A stretch of DNA of 11,570 nucleotides, taken from positions 1 through 11,570 of the forward strand of contig JBEAOO010000170.1 of assembly GCA_041164825.1 (NCBI GenBank), given 5' to 3'. The notes beneath the pieces are model-generated. The model was not told where the DNA came from and did not search any database. It saw only the letters and a list, made by a program, of their open reading frames with translations. The position numbers and the translations under genes are program-made. How positions within the stretch are numbered: position 1 is the first letter of the stretch; each line of letters starts with the position of its first letter. This document shows, one piece after another, positions 1 through 5,550 of this stretch. This stretch comes from JBEAOO01 sp041164825 (lineage in GTDB: Bacteria; Pseudomonadota; Gammaproteobacteria; Burkholderiales; Burkholderiaceae_C).

Positions 1-1
1 C

Positions 2-1198
2 GTGCCCAGCGACTTCGATGAAGCCAACGTCAGCCAACATGTGACCATCGTTCGCCCGGCAATGTCGGAGCTGAACGAGTTTCTGCACAAAGTATTGGTC
101 TCACGGCATGTTCAACAGACCGTCATGGATGTCCAAGTAGGCGTTTCTCGCGAGGGCTTGAGCATTGCGAAGCTGGGGCAATTCTTGATCCCCGTGCCGC
201 CCCTCGCGGAGCAATCCCGCATCGTCACCCGCGTCGAAGAGCTCATGCGCCTGTGCGATGCCCTCGAAGCCCAGGGCCAGCTCGAAGCCGCGCAACACGC
301 CCAGCTTGTGCAAACCCTGCTGGGCGCACTGACCGCCAGCACCTCGCCCGAAGAACTGGCCGACAACTGGCAACGCGTCGCCACTCACTTCGACCTCCTG
401 CTCGACCGCCCCGAAGCCATCGGCGCCCTGGAGCAAACCATCCTGCAACTGGCCGTCCGCGGCCTGCTGGTGCCCCAGGACCCTGCAGACGAACCGGCCA
501 GCGACCTGCTGAAGAAGATTCGCGCCGAGAAGGATCGCCTGATCGCGGAGGGAAAGAGCAAGCGGGTGAAGCCGCTGCCACCGGTCGATGTTAAGGAGGT
601 GCCATTCAACTTGCCGTCGGGTTGGACATGGGCAAGATTCCCGGAGCTGGGTGAGTTCGGTCGAGGTAAGTCAAAACACCGACCTCGGAACGATCCTGCT
701 CTTTTTGAGCCTCCCATCTACCCGGTGGTCCAGACCGGCGAAGTGGCCAGAGCAAAGGGCGTGATTCAGGAGTTCCATTCCAAATACAGCGAAGTAGGGC
801 TGGCACAAAGCAAGCTTTGGCCAGCAGGCACGCTTTGCATCACCATCGCGGCAAACATCGCGGATGCCGCTGTGTTGGGATTCGATGCCTGCTTCCCAGA
901 CAGCGTCGTTGGCTTCGTCCCGGCACTATCGATAGGTCGAGCCGACTACTTTCTTGCGTTTATGGAAACGGCAAAGGCGCACTTGACCGAGTTCGCCCCA
1001 GCCACCGCGCAGAAGAACATCAATCTCGAGATCCTCGAAGCACTACTTGTTCCCCTGCCTCCGCTTGAAGAAATGAGCCGCATCGTTGATCAAGTCATAT
1101 CCATGCGCCGTCTGTGCACCGACCTGCGCCAGCGCCTCGCCGCCCGCCAAACCACACAAGGGCTCTTGGCCGAAGCCTTGATCGGCGAGGTGGCATGA
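2..1198 (+). CDS. hsdS: Type I restriction-modification specificity subunit HsdS (5' partial)
   Basis: This is the DNA-recognition subunit of a type I restriction-modification complex (HsdR2M2S); it selects the bipartite target for methylation and cleavage. The visible 398 residues start at the window edge, so the true start and most of the first target-recognition domain (TRD1) are missing; the GTG at base 2 is only the first in-frame codon. The end of TRD1 (about 20-62) leads into the conserved repeat 'PPLAEQSRIVTRVEELMRLC' (about 66-85). A long helical spacer (85-200) follows, then TRD2 from 'LPSGWTWARF' (about 204) to about 350. The second copy of the conserved repeat, 'PPLEEMSRIV', lies near the C-terminus, so the two-TRD, two-repeat architecture is clear. 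hsdM and hsdR are presumably upstream, because none follows downstream. TRD2 (about bases 650-1060) looks less GC-rich than its flanks, as expected when TRDs are exchanged. The target sequence cannot be read from this. Confidence 0.93.
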   Translation: MPSDFDEANVSQHVTIVRPAMSELNEFLHKVLVSRHVQQTVMDVQVGVSREGLSIAKLGQFLIPVPPLAEQSRIVTRVEELMRLCDALEAQGQLEAAQHAQLVQTLLGALTASTSPEELADNWQRVATHFDLLLDRPEAIGALEQTILQLAVRGLLVPQDPADEPASDLLKKIRAEKDRLIAEGKSKRVKPLPPVDVKEVPFNLPSGWTWARFPELGEFGRGKSKHRPRNDPALFEPPIYPVVQTGEVARAKGVIQEFHSKYSEVGLAQSKLWPAGTLCITIAANIADAAVLGFDACFPDSVVGFVPALSIGRADYFLAFMETAKAHLTEFAPATAQKNINLEILEALLVPLPPLEEMSRIVDQVISMRRLCTDLRQRLAARQTTQGLLAEALIGEVA

Positions 1199-1465
1199 GA
1201 TTGATCTTCGTCGGCGAGGCGCTCAGGTTGTTTGCTCTGCCGGGCAAAGCGTCTGGCCCGCAGGGGCTCGCCGGTCAGCCACATCAACGCAGATGAGCGT
1301 TGCCATGCATCCCGGTGGATCCAGTCTTTCTGGGTTGGCCTGCGCCGTGCGCTGTGGGGCGAACCGAATCAAGCTGGCTCTGAGCGCGTCTGACGTACCC
1401 CATGTTGCGGCTGGGTCTCCATGGCGCCCATGGCGGAATCGGCCGGTCCAAGTGAAGGAGCAGAC
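1199..1465. other. Intergenic spacer between hsdS and xdhC
   Basis: These 267 bases contain no convincing gene. An ATG at 1195 overlaps the hsdS stop (ATGA) and opens a 33-codon frame ending at 1296. I recognise no family in it and count it as chance or a remnant. An inverted repeat CAACGC-AGATGA-GCGTTG lies at 1285-1302; it could fold after hsdS but has no T-tract, so I do not call a terminator. A short tandem repetition of CCATGGCG occurs near 1419-1436. No clear -35/-10 pair was found, although a promoter for xdhC must lie here or further upstream. The spacer marks a junction between a defence gene and a housekeeping accessory gene. Confidence 0.5.
1455..1460 (+). promoter_or_regulatory. 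Ribosome binding site of xdhC
   Basis: AAGGAG lies 5 bases before the ATG at 1466. It decides the start over the in-frame ATG at 1421, which has no comparable site upstream. Confidence 0.75.
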
Positions 1466-2413
1466 ATGAACGAGGACCTGAAGCCCGACGCCGTCACGTC
1501 GCTCGACATCCCCCATCACCAGTTGCCCGACACCGCCGCGGCCTGGCTGGCTGCGGGCGAGCGGGCGATGCTGGTGAGCGTGAGCGGCACACGCGGCTCG
1601 GCGCCACGCGATGCCGGCGCGCGCCTGCTGGTGACGGCCACGCGATGCGTCGGCACCGTGGGCGGTGGGCACCTGGAGTGGCAGGCCATTGCCCATGCGC
1701 GGCAGCTGCTGCGCAGCGGCGCGGCCGATGCCGAAGCGCAGCACCAGCACCTGGCCCTGGGCCCTTCGCTGGGCCAGTGCTGCGGCGGCACGGTGGCCCT
1801 GCAGTTCGAACCGCTGACGACGCGCGTGCTGGCCGATTGGCCGGTGACACCGCCGCTGTTTCACCTGCAGCTGCATGGTGCGGGCCATGTGGGGCGGGCC
1901 ATCGCACGGCTGCTGGTGCCGCTGCCGGTGCGGGTGGACTGGATCGACGAGCGGGAGGACGAGTTTCCGGCCGCGCTGCTGCCCGGCCAACCCTGGCCCG
2001 CCCACATCCGCCGCGTGGCCGTGGACGGTGTGGACGCCGAGGTGGCGCTGGCGCCGCCGGGCGCGTTCTACCTGGTGCTCACGTACCAACACGACCTCGA
2101 CCTGCAACTCACGCAGGCCATCTTGGCGCGCGGTGATGCCGCCTACCTGGGCCTGATCGGCTCGGCCACCAAGCGGCAGCGCTTTGTGCACCGGCTGGAA
2201 GAGCGTGGTTTTTCAAGCGAGCGCATCGCCCGCATCACCTGCCCAATCGGCGTGCCGGGCATCCCGGGCAAGGAGCCCGAGGTGCTGGCACTGGGCGTGG
2301 TGGCGCAGCTGCTGCAGGTGGCAGCGGCGCGCGATGCCGCTCTGGTTGGCGTGGCGGCTCAGCCCGCAGCCAGCGCTTGCAGCGCGGTCGTGTCGAGCAC
2401 CGTCACGCGGTAG
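1466..2413 (+). CDS. xdhC: Xanthine dehydrogenase accessory protein XdhC
   Basis: XdhC binds molybdenum cofactor, has it sulfurated, and delivers it to the large subunit of xanthine dehydrogenase in the cytoplasm (family knowledge). The 315-residue protein has the expected two halves. The N-terminal XdhC/CoxI domain carries 'GSAPRDAGARLLV' (44-56), 'GTVGGGHLEW' (63-72) and the cysteine motif 'GQCCGG' (103-108). The C-terminal Rossmann-like domain carries 'HGAGHVGRAIARLL' (137-150), then 'LGLIGSATKRQRF' (228-240) and 'GVPGIPGKEPEV' (262-273), all hallmarks of XdhC. The ATG at 1466 is chosen because of the well-placed AAGGAG. Normally xdhC follows xdhA and xdhB; here hsdS lies upstream, so it is either an orphan or separated from its partners. 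Its last 55 bases overlap the convergent regulator gene. The family assignment is firm; that it serves a xanthine dehydrogenase rather than another molybdenum hydroxylase is inferred. Confidence 0.93.
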   Translation: MNEDLKPDAVTSLDIPHHQLPDTAAAWLAAGERAMLVSVSGTRGSAPRDAGARLLVTATRCVGTVGGGHLEWQAIAHARQLLRSGAADAEAQHQHLALGPSLGQCCGGTVALQFEPLTTRVLADWPVTPPLFHLQLHGAGHVGRAIARLLVPLPVRVDWIDEREDEFPAALLPGQPWPAHIRRVAVDGVDAEVALAPPGAFYLVLTYQHDLDLQLTQAILARGDAAYLGLIGSATKRQRFVHRLEERGFSSERIARITCPIGVPGIPGKEPEVLALGVVAQLLQVAAARDAALVGVAAQPAASACSAVVSSTVTR

Positions 2414-3186
2414 CCCGACACCTCGATCAGCGCCTTGCGGCTGAGCTGCCGCAGCAAGCGCGACAACGTCTCAGGCGTGATGCCGAGCTGCGCGGCAATG
2501 TCGCGCTTGCGCTCTTTGAGCTCCACCATGGCGCGCGGCGCCGAACCGTTGTGGGCAATGGGCGTCAGGCGTTGGCACATCCACGCAGCGACCCGCGCTT
2601 CGGCGTCTTTGTGCATCAAATCGTGCGCGGCGGCGCTGAGCGTGTGCACCTGGCGCGCCAAGCTGGTGAGCAAGCGCGCGGCCAATTCGGGGTGGCGTTG
2701 CAGCACCTGCAGCACCGATGACAAAGGCACCGAGAGCACCCGCGCAGGCGTCAGCGCCACGGCATCCAACCCATGCGGCAGGCCCAGCCAGGCGCTGCTG
2801 ATGTCCAGCCCATCGGGGCCGTGCACAGTGCGCTCGGGCAAAAACGGCACATCGGCCTGGGCCACACCCAGCGCCACATCGCCGCGCACCACCAGCATCA
2901 GCGATTGAGCCACCTCGGCGCGGCTCAGCACCTGCTCGCCCTGCGCCACCTCTTGGGCGCACGATGCGGCCACCAAGGCCGTCAGCACCGCGGCAGGCAA
3001 CTCAGGCTCGCCCAACAGGCGCAGCCAAGCCGCGCGGTCGGCCTGCTCGGCCTGCACGCCGTAGCGCGCCGCGGTCGATGTGCTCAACCGCAGCGCGGCG
3101 GCAGAGGCAGAGGCGGGGTCAGCGGACAGAGAAAGCGCCAAGCGGCCGGAGGCCGAGGGCGCAGCAGGCGCGAGCTTGGTGTCCAC
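2359..3186 (-). CDS. Crp/Fnr-family transcriptional regulator, cysteine-poor (DNR/NnrR-like)
   Basis: A 275-residue cytoplasmic regulator of the Crp/Fnr family. A beta-roll sensor domain spans about 60-160 and includes 'LMLVVRGDVALG'. A long dimerisation helix (about 165-195) follows, then a winged helix-turn-helix (about 220-265) with 'RKRDIAAQLGITPETLSRLL'. The recognition helix has the E-x-x-S-R pattern (E239, S242, R243) that reads TTGAT-type sites in FNR and DNR proteins. Only two cysteines are present (about 76 and 204), and the N-terminal cluster that holds the FNR iron-sulfur centre is absent. It is therefore not an oxygen sensor of FNR type; a nitric-oxide or redox sensor like DNR/NnrR is more plausible, though no ligand can be read. 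The GTG start at 3186 is chosen for its AAGGA site; a longer frame to a TTG at 3279 is possible. It diverges from a hemerythrin gene with an FNR-like box between them. Confidence 0.87.
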   Translation of the reverse strand: MDTKLAPAAPSASGRLALSLSADPASASAAALRLSTSTAARYGVQAEQADRAAWLRLLGEPELPAAVLTALVAASCAQEVAQGEQVLSRAEVAQSLMLVVRGDVALGVAQADVPFLPERTVHGPDGLDISSAWLGLPHGLDAVALTPARVLSVPLSSVLQVLQRHPELAARLLTSLARQVHTLSAAAHDLMHKDAEARVAAWMCQRLTPIAHNGSAPRAMVELKERKRDIAAQLGITPETLSRLLRQLSRKALIEVSGYRVTVLDTTALQALAAG

Positions 3187-3191
3187 GGTGG

Positions 3192-3196
3192 TCCTT
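3192..3196 (-). promoter_or_regulatory. Ribosome binding site of the Crp/Fnr regulator
   Basis: AAGGA on the minus strand sits 5 bases before a GTG codon at 3186-3184. This supports that GTG as the start over the TTG 93 bases further upstream. Confidence 0.6.
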
Positions 3197-3265
3197 GGGG
3201 TCAACAGGGTCACAAAAAGGGTCTCTTGATGGCCTGCACTTTGGCCCAGACGCCCCCCATGTGCC

Positions 3266-3282
3266 TTGCGTTGGATCAACGC
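3266..3282. promoter_or_regulatory. FNR/DNR-like operator with a nested palindrome
   Basis: TTGCG-TTGG-ATCAA (3266-3279) matches the FNR/DNR consensus TTGAT-N4-ATCAA at 8 of 10 defined bases, with one perfect half-site. It overlaps a perfect inverted repeat GCGTTG-GAT-CAACGC (3268-3282). The site lies in the divergent region between the regulator (start 3186) and the hemerythrin gene (start 3355). Its centre, 3272.5, would be -82.5 if hemerythrin transcription starts at 3355, which is a typical class I activator position. The adjacent regulator has the matching E-x-x-S-R recognition helix. Binding is inferred only. Confidence 0.4.
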
Positions 3283-3337
3283 CCCCCACGCTCATCCGCC
3301 CGGCAACCCTCTGCCGCAGCCCCACGCGCCCGGCCCG

Positions 3338-3354
3338 GGCGGCACAATGCCGCC
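3338..3354 (+). promoter_or_regulatory. Inverted repeat with -10-like hexamer abutting the hemerythrin ATG
   Basis: GGCGGCA-CAA-TGCCGCC is a perfect 7-base stem with a 3-base loop, ending directly before the ATG at 3355. CACAAT (3343-3348) within it resembles a -10 box and lies 6 bases before the A of the ATG, so transcription could start at the start codon itself. No Shine-Dalgarno sequence is visible and no good -35 was found, which would fit activator dependence. If the transcript instead starts upstream, the hairpin would hinder initiation. Which of the two applies cannot be decided from the sequence. Confidence 0.4.
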
Positions 3355-3918
3355 ATGGCCCTGCTCATGCCCGGCAACACCCCCGCCGCCACCTTCGAAC
3401 GCCCGTTTGACATGCTGGCCGCCTGCCACGACCGCGTGCAACGCAGCCTGAGCCTGCTGGAGCGCCTGGTGGCGCACCTGGAGCAAACCGGCAACGACGC
3501 GCAGGCCCACCACGCCGCTGCCGATGTGCTGCGCTACTTCGACCTCGCCGCCCCCGCCCACCACGAGGACGAAGAGCGACACGTCTTCCCCCTGCTCGAC
3601 GCCAGCGCCGACCCCGCCCTGCGCGACACCGCCCGCCAACTGCGCGCCGACCACGCCGAGTTCAACGCCCAGTGGCAGCGCCTGCGCCCTCTGCTGAGCC
3701 AAGTGATGCAAGGCCGCGACGCCCCCCTGCCCCAACTGCAAACCCTGGTGCCACGCTTTGCCGAGCTGCATGAGCAGCACCTGGCGCTGGAAAACAGCCT
3801 CGCCTTCCCGCAAGCCCACGCGTTGATGCGCCACAGCGACGACCCGCTGATGGAGGTGCGCATGGGCGAAGAGATGGCCGGGCGGCGCGGGGTGGGTGGC
3901 GTGGTGGTGGGCGGCTGA
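3355..3918 (+). CDS. Hemerythrin-like HHE cation-binding domain protein
   Basis: A small cytoplasmic four-helix protein of 187 residues with a likely non-heme di-iron site. The pattern of ligands fits the HHE/hemerythrin family: H25 ('ACHDRV'), 'HHEDEERH' (69-76), 'DHAEF' (99-103) and 'HEQHLALE' (139-146). Members of this family bind oxygen or nitric oxide, or help repair or sense iron-sulfur damage; the exact role here is unknown. No signal peptide or membrane segment is seen. The C-terminus ends in a glycine/valine-rich tail without obvious function. The ATG at 3355 is the first in a plausible position; an in-frame ATG at 3367 is an alternative, and neither has a Shine-Dalgarno sequence. 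The divergent Crp/Fnr regulator and the FNR-like box suggest control by low oxygen or nitric oxide (inference). The convergent GNAT gene ends only 15 bases away. Confidence 0.85.
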   Translation: MALLMPGNTPAATFERPFDMLAACHDRVQRSLSLLERLVAHLEQTGNDAQAHHAAADVLRYFDLAAPAHHEDEERHVFPLLDASADPALRDTARQLRADHAEFNAQWQRLRPLLSQVMQGRDAPLPQLQTLVPRFAELHEQHLALENSLAFPQAHALMRHSDDPLMEVRMGEEMAGRRGVGGVVVGG

Positions 3919-3933
3919 GGGGCGACGTGGCGT

Positions 3934-4422
3934 TCAGCGCGGCGCCATGCGCAGGTTGTAGGCCAAGAACACCTCATCGCGCTGCCAGCCCAGCGACTCG
4001 TACAGTGCTTGCGCTCGCGCGTTGGTGCGCGCGGTGGTCAGGTCCATGCGCACGGCACCCGCAGCCCGGGCATGTTGATCGGCCGCCAACAGCAGGGTGC
4101 GCCCAGCGCCGGTGCGCCGCGACTCTGGCACCACAAAGAGGTCGTACAAGGTGTAGATGGGCGCAGCCTCCACCGAACAAAAGCTGGGGTAAAGCTGACA
4201 AAAACCGACGACTGTGTGGGCTCGCGTGACGCCTGGCGTGACCGTGGCGGTCTCGGCCAACAAGATCACCGACTCTTGGCGCTGCAAGCGCTGCAGGATG
4301 AAGGCCTCAGCGGCGGGCAGATCGGGCGTCTGTTCGTAAAACTGGCGGTAAGCGTCAAAGAGCACGGCGATGGCCGGCACATCGGCCAGCGTGGCACGGC
4401 GGGGGGTGGCGAGTTCGGTCAT
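3934..4422 (-). CDS. GNAT-family N-acetyltransferase
   Basis: A 162-residue acyl-CoA-dependent acetyltransferase of the Gcn5-related (GNAT) superfamily. The acetyl-CoA pyrophosphate-binding loop is visible as 'RRTGAG' (102-107), after the beta-4 strand 'YTLYDLFVVPE' (90-100). The C-terminal 'NARAQALYESLGW' (134-146) is the usual motif B helix leading to the last strands, followed by 'FLAYNLRM'. Length and order are normal for a single-domain GNAT. The substrate cannot be predicted; these enzymes act on small amines, antibiotics or protein N-termini. The ATG at 4422 is preferred over a GTG at 4479 because the conserved fold begins just after it. No Shine-Dalgarno sequence is present, but a GACAAT inside an inverted repeat precedes the ATG. 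It is co-oriented with the catabolic operon but about 200 bases beyond its end, so it probably has its own promoter. Confidence 0.88.
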   Translation of the reverse strand: MTELATPRRATLADVPAIAVLFDAYRQFYEQTPDLPAAEAFILQRLQRQESVILLAETATVTPGVTRAHTVVGFCQLYPSFCSVEAAPIYTLYDLFVVPESRRTGAGRTLLLAADQHARAAGAVRMDLTTARTNARAQALYESLGWQRDEVFLAYNLRMAPR

Positions 4423-4441
4423 GGGCGCATTGTCGGCGCCC
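4423..4441 (-). promoter_or_regulatory. Inverted repeat with -10-like hexamer abutting the GNAT ATG
   Basis: On the minus strand GGGCGC-CGACAAT-GCGCCC ends directly before the ATG at 4422. GACAAT (4434-4429) resembles a -10 box and lies 6 bases before the start codon, which would give a leaderless message. The layout repeats what is seen before the hemerythrin gene. No convincing -35 is visible. Confidence 0.35.
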
Positions 4442-4552
4442 GGTTCAAGTGACAGACGCCGCACGGCTTGCCAGCGCACGCAGTCTCAGGTGTGCCGCCC
4501 ACGGCGTGCCCAGGTCATGGCCCACGCCACCGATCAACGAAAACACGCCCGC

Positions 4553-4569
4553 CAGCAGCCCCGCTGCTG
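4553..4569 (-). terminator. Candidate hairpin after the catabolic operon
   Basis: CAGCAGC-3-GCTGCTG forms a perfect 7-base stem about 50 bases past the last operon gene. On the minus strand it is followed after about 9 bases by a short T-rich stretch (TGTTTTCGTT). The T-tract is too far away for a textbook intrinsic terminator. The 4423-4618 gap otherwise holds no gene that I can support. Confidence 0.3.
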
Positions 4570-4618
4570 CGGCACGGCGCTGTGGAGGCGGGGCTGGAGG
4601 CGATCATGGGCTCGGGGC

Positions 4619-5536
4619 TCAGCCGTTCCAGCGCAGGACCAGCGCATCAAGGCGCTTCGCAGTCTCGATCAGCAGACGGCGCGCGTGCGGGTTGATGGGC
4701 GCAAACGGGTGGCGCGGCGCCTCGCAGGCGATCACGCCGCCTTCCTTCATCAGCGCCTTGGCGGCCATCGGCCCGCACTGGCGGTTCTCCAGGTTGATCA
4801 GCGGCAGCCAGCGCTCGTAGCCGGCGATGGCGTCGTCGCGGCGGCCGTCGCGCCAGGCGTCCAGAATGGGCCGCAGGCCGTCGGGGAAACCGCCGCCCGT
4901 CATGGCACCCGTGGCGCCGGCATCGAGATCCGGGATCAGCGTGATTGCTTCTTCGCCGTCCCACGGGCCCTCCACCGCGTCACCGCCCAGGCGGATCAGC
5001 TCGCGCAGCTTGGCCGCCGCACCCGCGGTCTCGATCTTGAAGTAGGCCAGATGCTCGATCTCGCGCGCCATGCGGGCCAGGAAGGGCGCGGACAAGGGGG
5101 TGCCGCTGGCCGGGGCGTCTTGCACCATGATCGGGATGTCGATCGCATCCGACAGGCCGGCGTAGAACTCGAAGATCTTGTCCTCGCCGACACGGAAGGT
5201 GGCGCCGTGGTACGGCGGCATCACCATCACCATGGCGGCACCCTGGTCCTGCGCACGGCGGCTGCGCTCGGCGCAGATTTTGGTGCTGAAGTGCGTGGTG
5301 GTGACGATCACCGGCACGCGGCCGGCCACGTGCTCGAGCACGGTGCGCGTCAGCACCTCGCGCTCGTCGTCGGACAGCAAAAACTGCTCCGAAAAATTGG
5401 CCAAGATGCACAGGCCGTTCGAGCCCGCGTCGATCATGAAATCGACGCAGCGCTTCTGGCTGGCGAGGTCGAGCTCACCGCTGTCCGAGAAGGTGGTGGG
5501 CACCACCGGGAAGAGCCCTTGATAGCGTCGGTTCAT
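4619..5536 (-). CDS. L-2-keto-3-deoxy-pentonate (arabonate/lyxonate) dehydratase, DHDPS/NAL superfamily
   Basis: A 305-residue cytoplasmic (beta/alpha)8-barrel lyase. It probably converts L-2-keto-3-deoxyarabonate, the same compound as 2-keto-3-deoxy-L-lyxonate, into alpha-ketoglutarate semialdehyde and water (EC 4.2.1.43). The Schiff-base lysine is K167 in 'AYFKIET' and the tyrosine is Y109 in 'MPPYHGATF'. The usual GTTGE loop is replaced by 'ANFSEQ' (46-51). That replacement, with 'FPVVPTTF' (9-16) and 'EGPWDGEEA' (189-197), matches from memory the Azospirillum L-2-keto-3-deoxyarabonate dehydratase rather than DapA. The ATG at 5536 starts 14 bases after the upstream stop. A GTG at 5554, overlapping that stop as GTGA, is an alternative adding six residues; neither has a strong Shine-Dalgarno. 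It is the last gene of the operon, and the preceding gene makes its presumed substrate. An aldolase on the same keto-acid is the main alternative. Confidence 0.82.
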   Translation of the reverse strand: MNRRYQGLFPVVPTTFSDSGELDLASQKRCVDFMIDAGSNGLCILANFSEQFLLSDDEREVLTRTVLEHVAGRVPVIVTTTHFSTKICAERSRRAQDQGAAMVMVMPPYHGATFRVGEDKIFEFYAGLSDAIDIPIMVQDAPASGTPLSAPFLARMAREIEHLAYFKIETAGAAAKLRELIRLGGDAVEGPWDGEEAITLIPDLDAGATGAMTGGGFPDGLRPILDAWRDGRRDDAIAGYERWLPLINLENRQCGPMAAKALMKEGGVIACEAPRHPFAPINPHARRLLIETAKRLDALVLRWNG

Positions 5537-5550
5537 GATGCGGGGCCCAT

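Noticed and set aside
1195..1296. 33-codon frame overlapping the hsdS stop
   Set aside because: The ATGA overlap is suggestive of coupling, but the peptide resembles no family I know and has no further support.
2773..3354. In-frame upstream extension of the hemerythrin gene
   Set aside because: This part is antisense to the Crp/Fnr regulator and then runs through the divergent promoter; hemerythrin similarity begins only after 3355.
4442..4610. Minus-strand hydrophobic frame containing 'GLLAGVFSLIGGVGHD' just upstream of the GNAT gene
   Set aside because: It has no plausible start codon, is bounded by a stop upstream and ends inside the GNAT leader; possibly a remnant, but unsupported.
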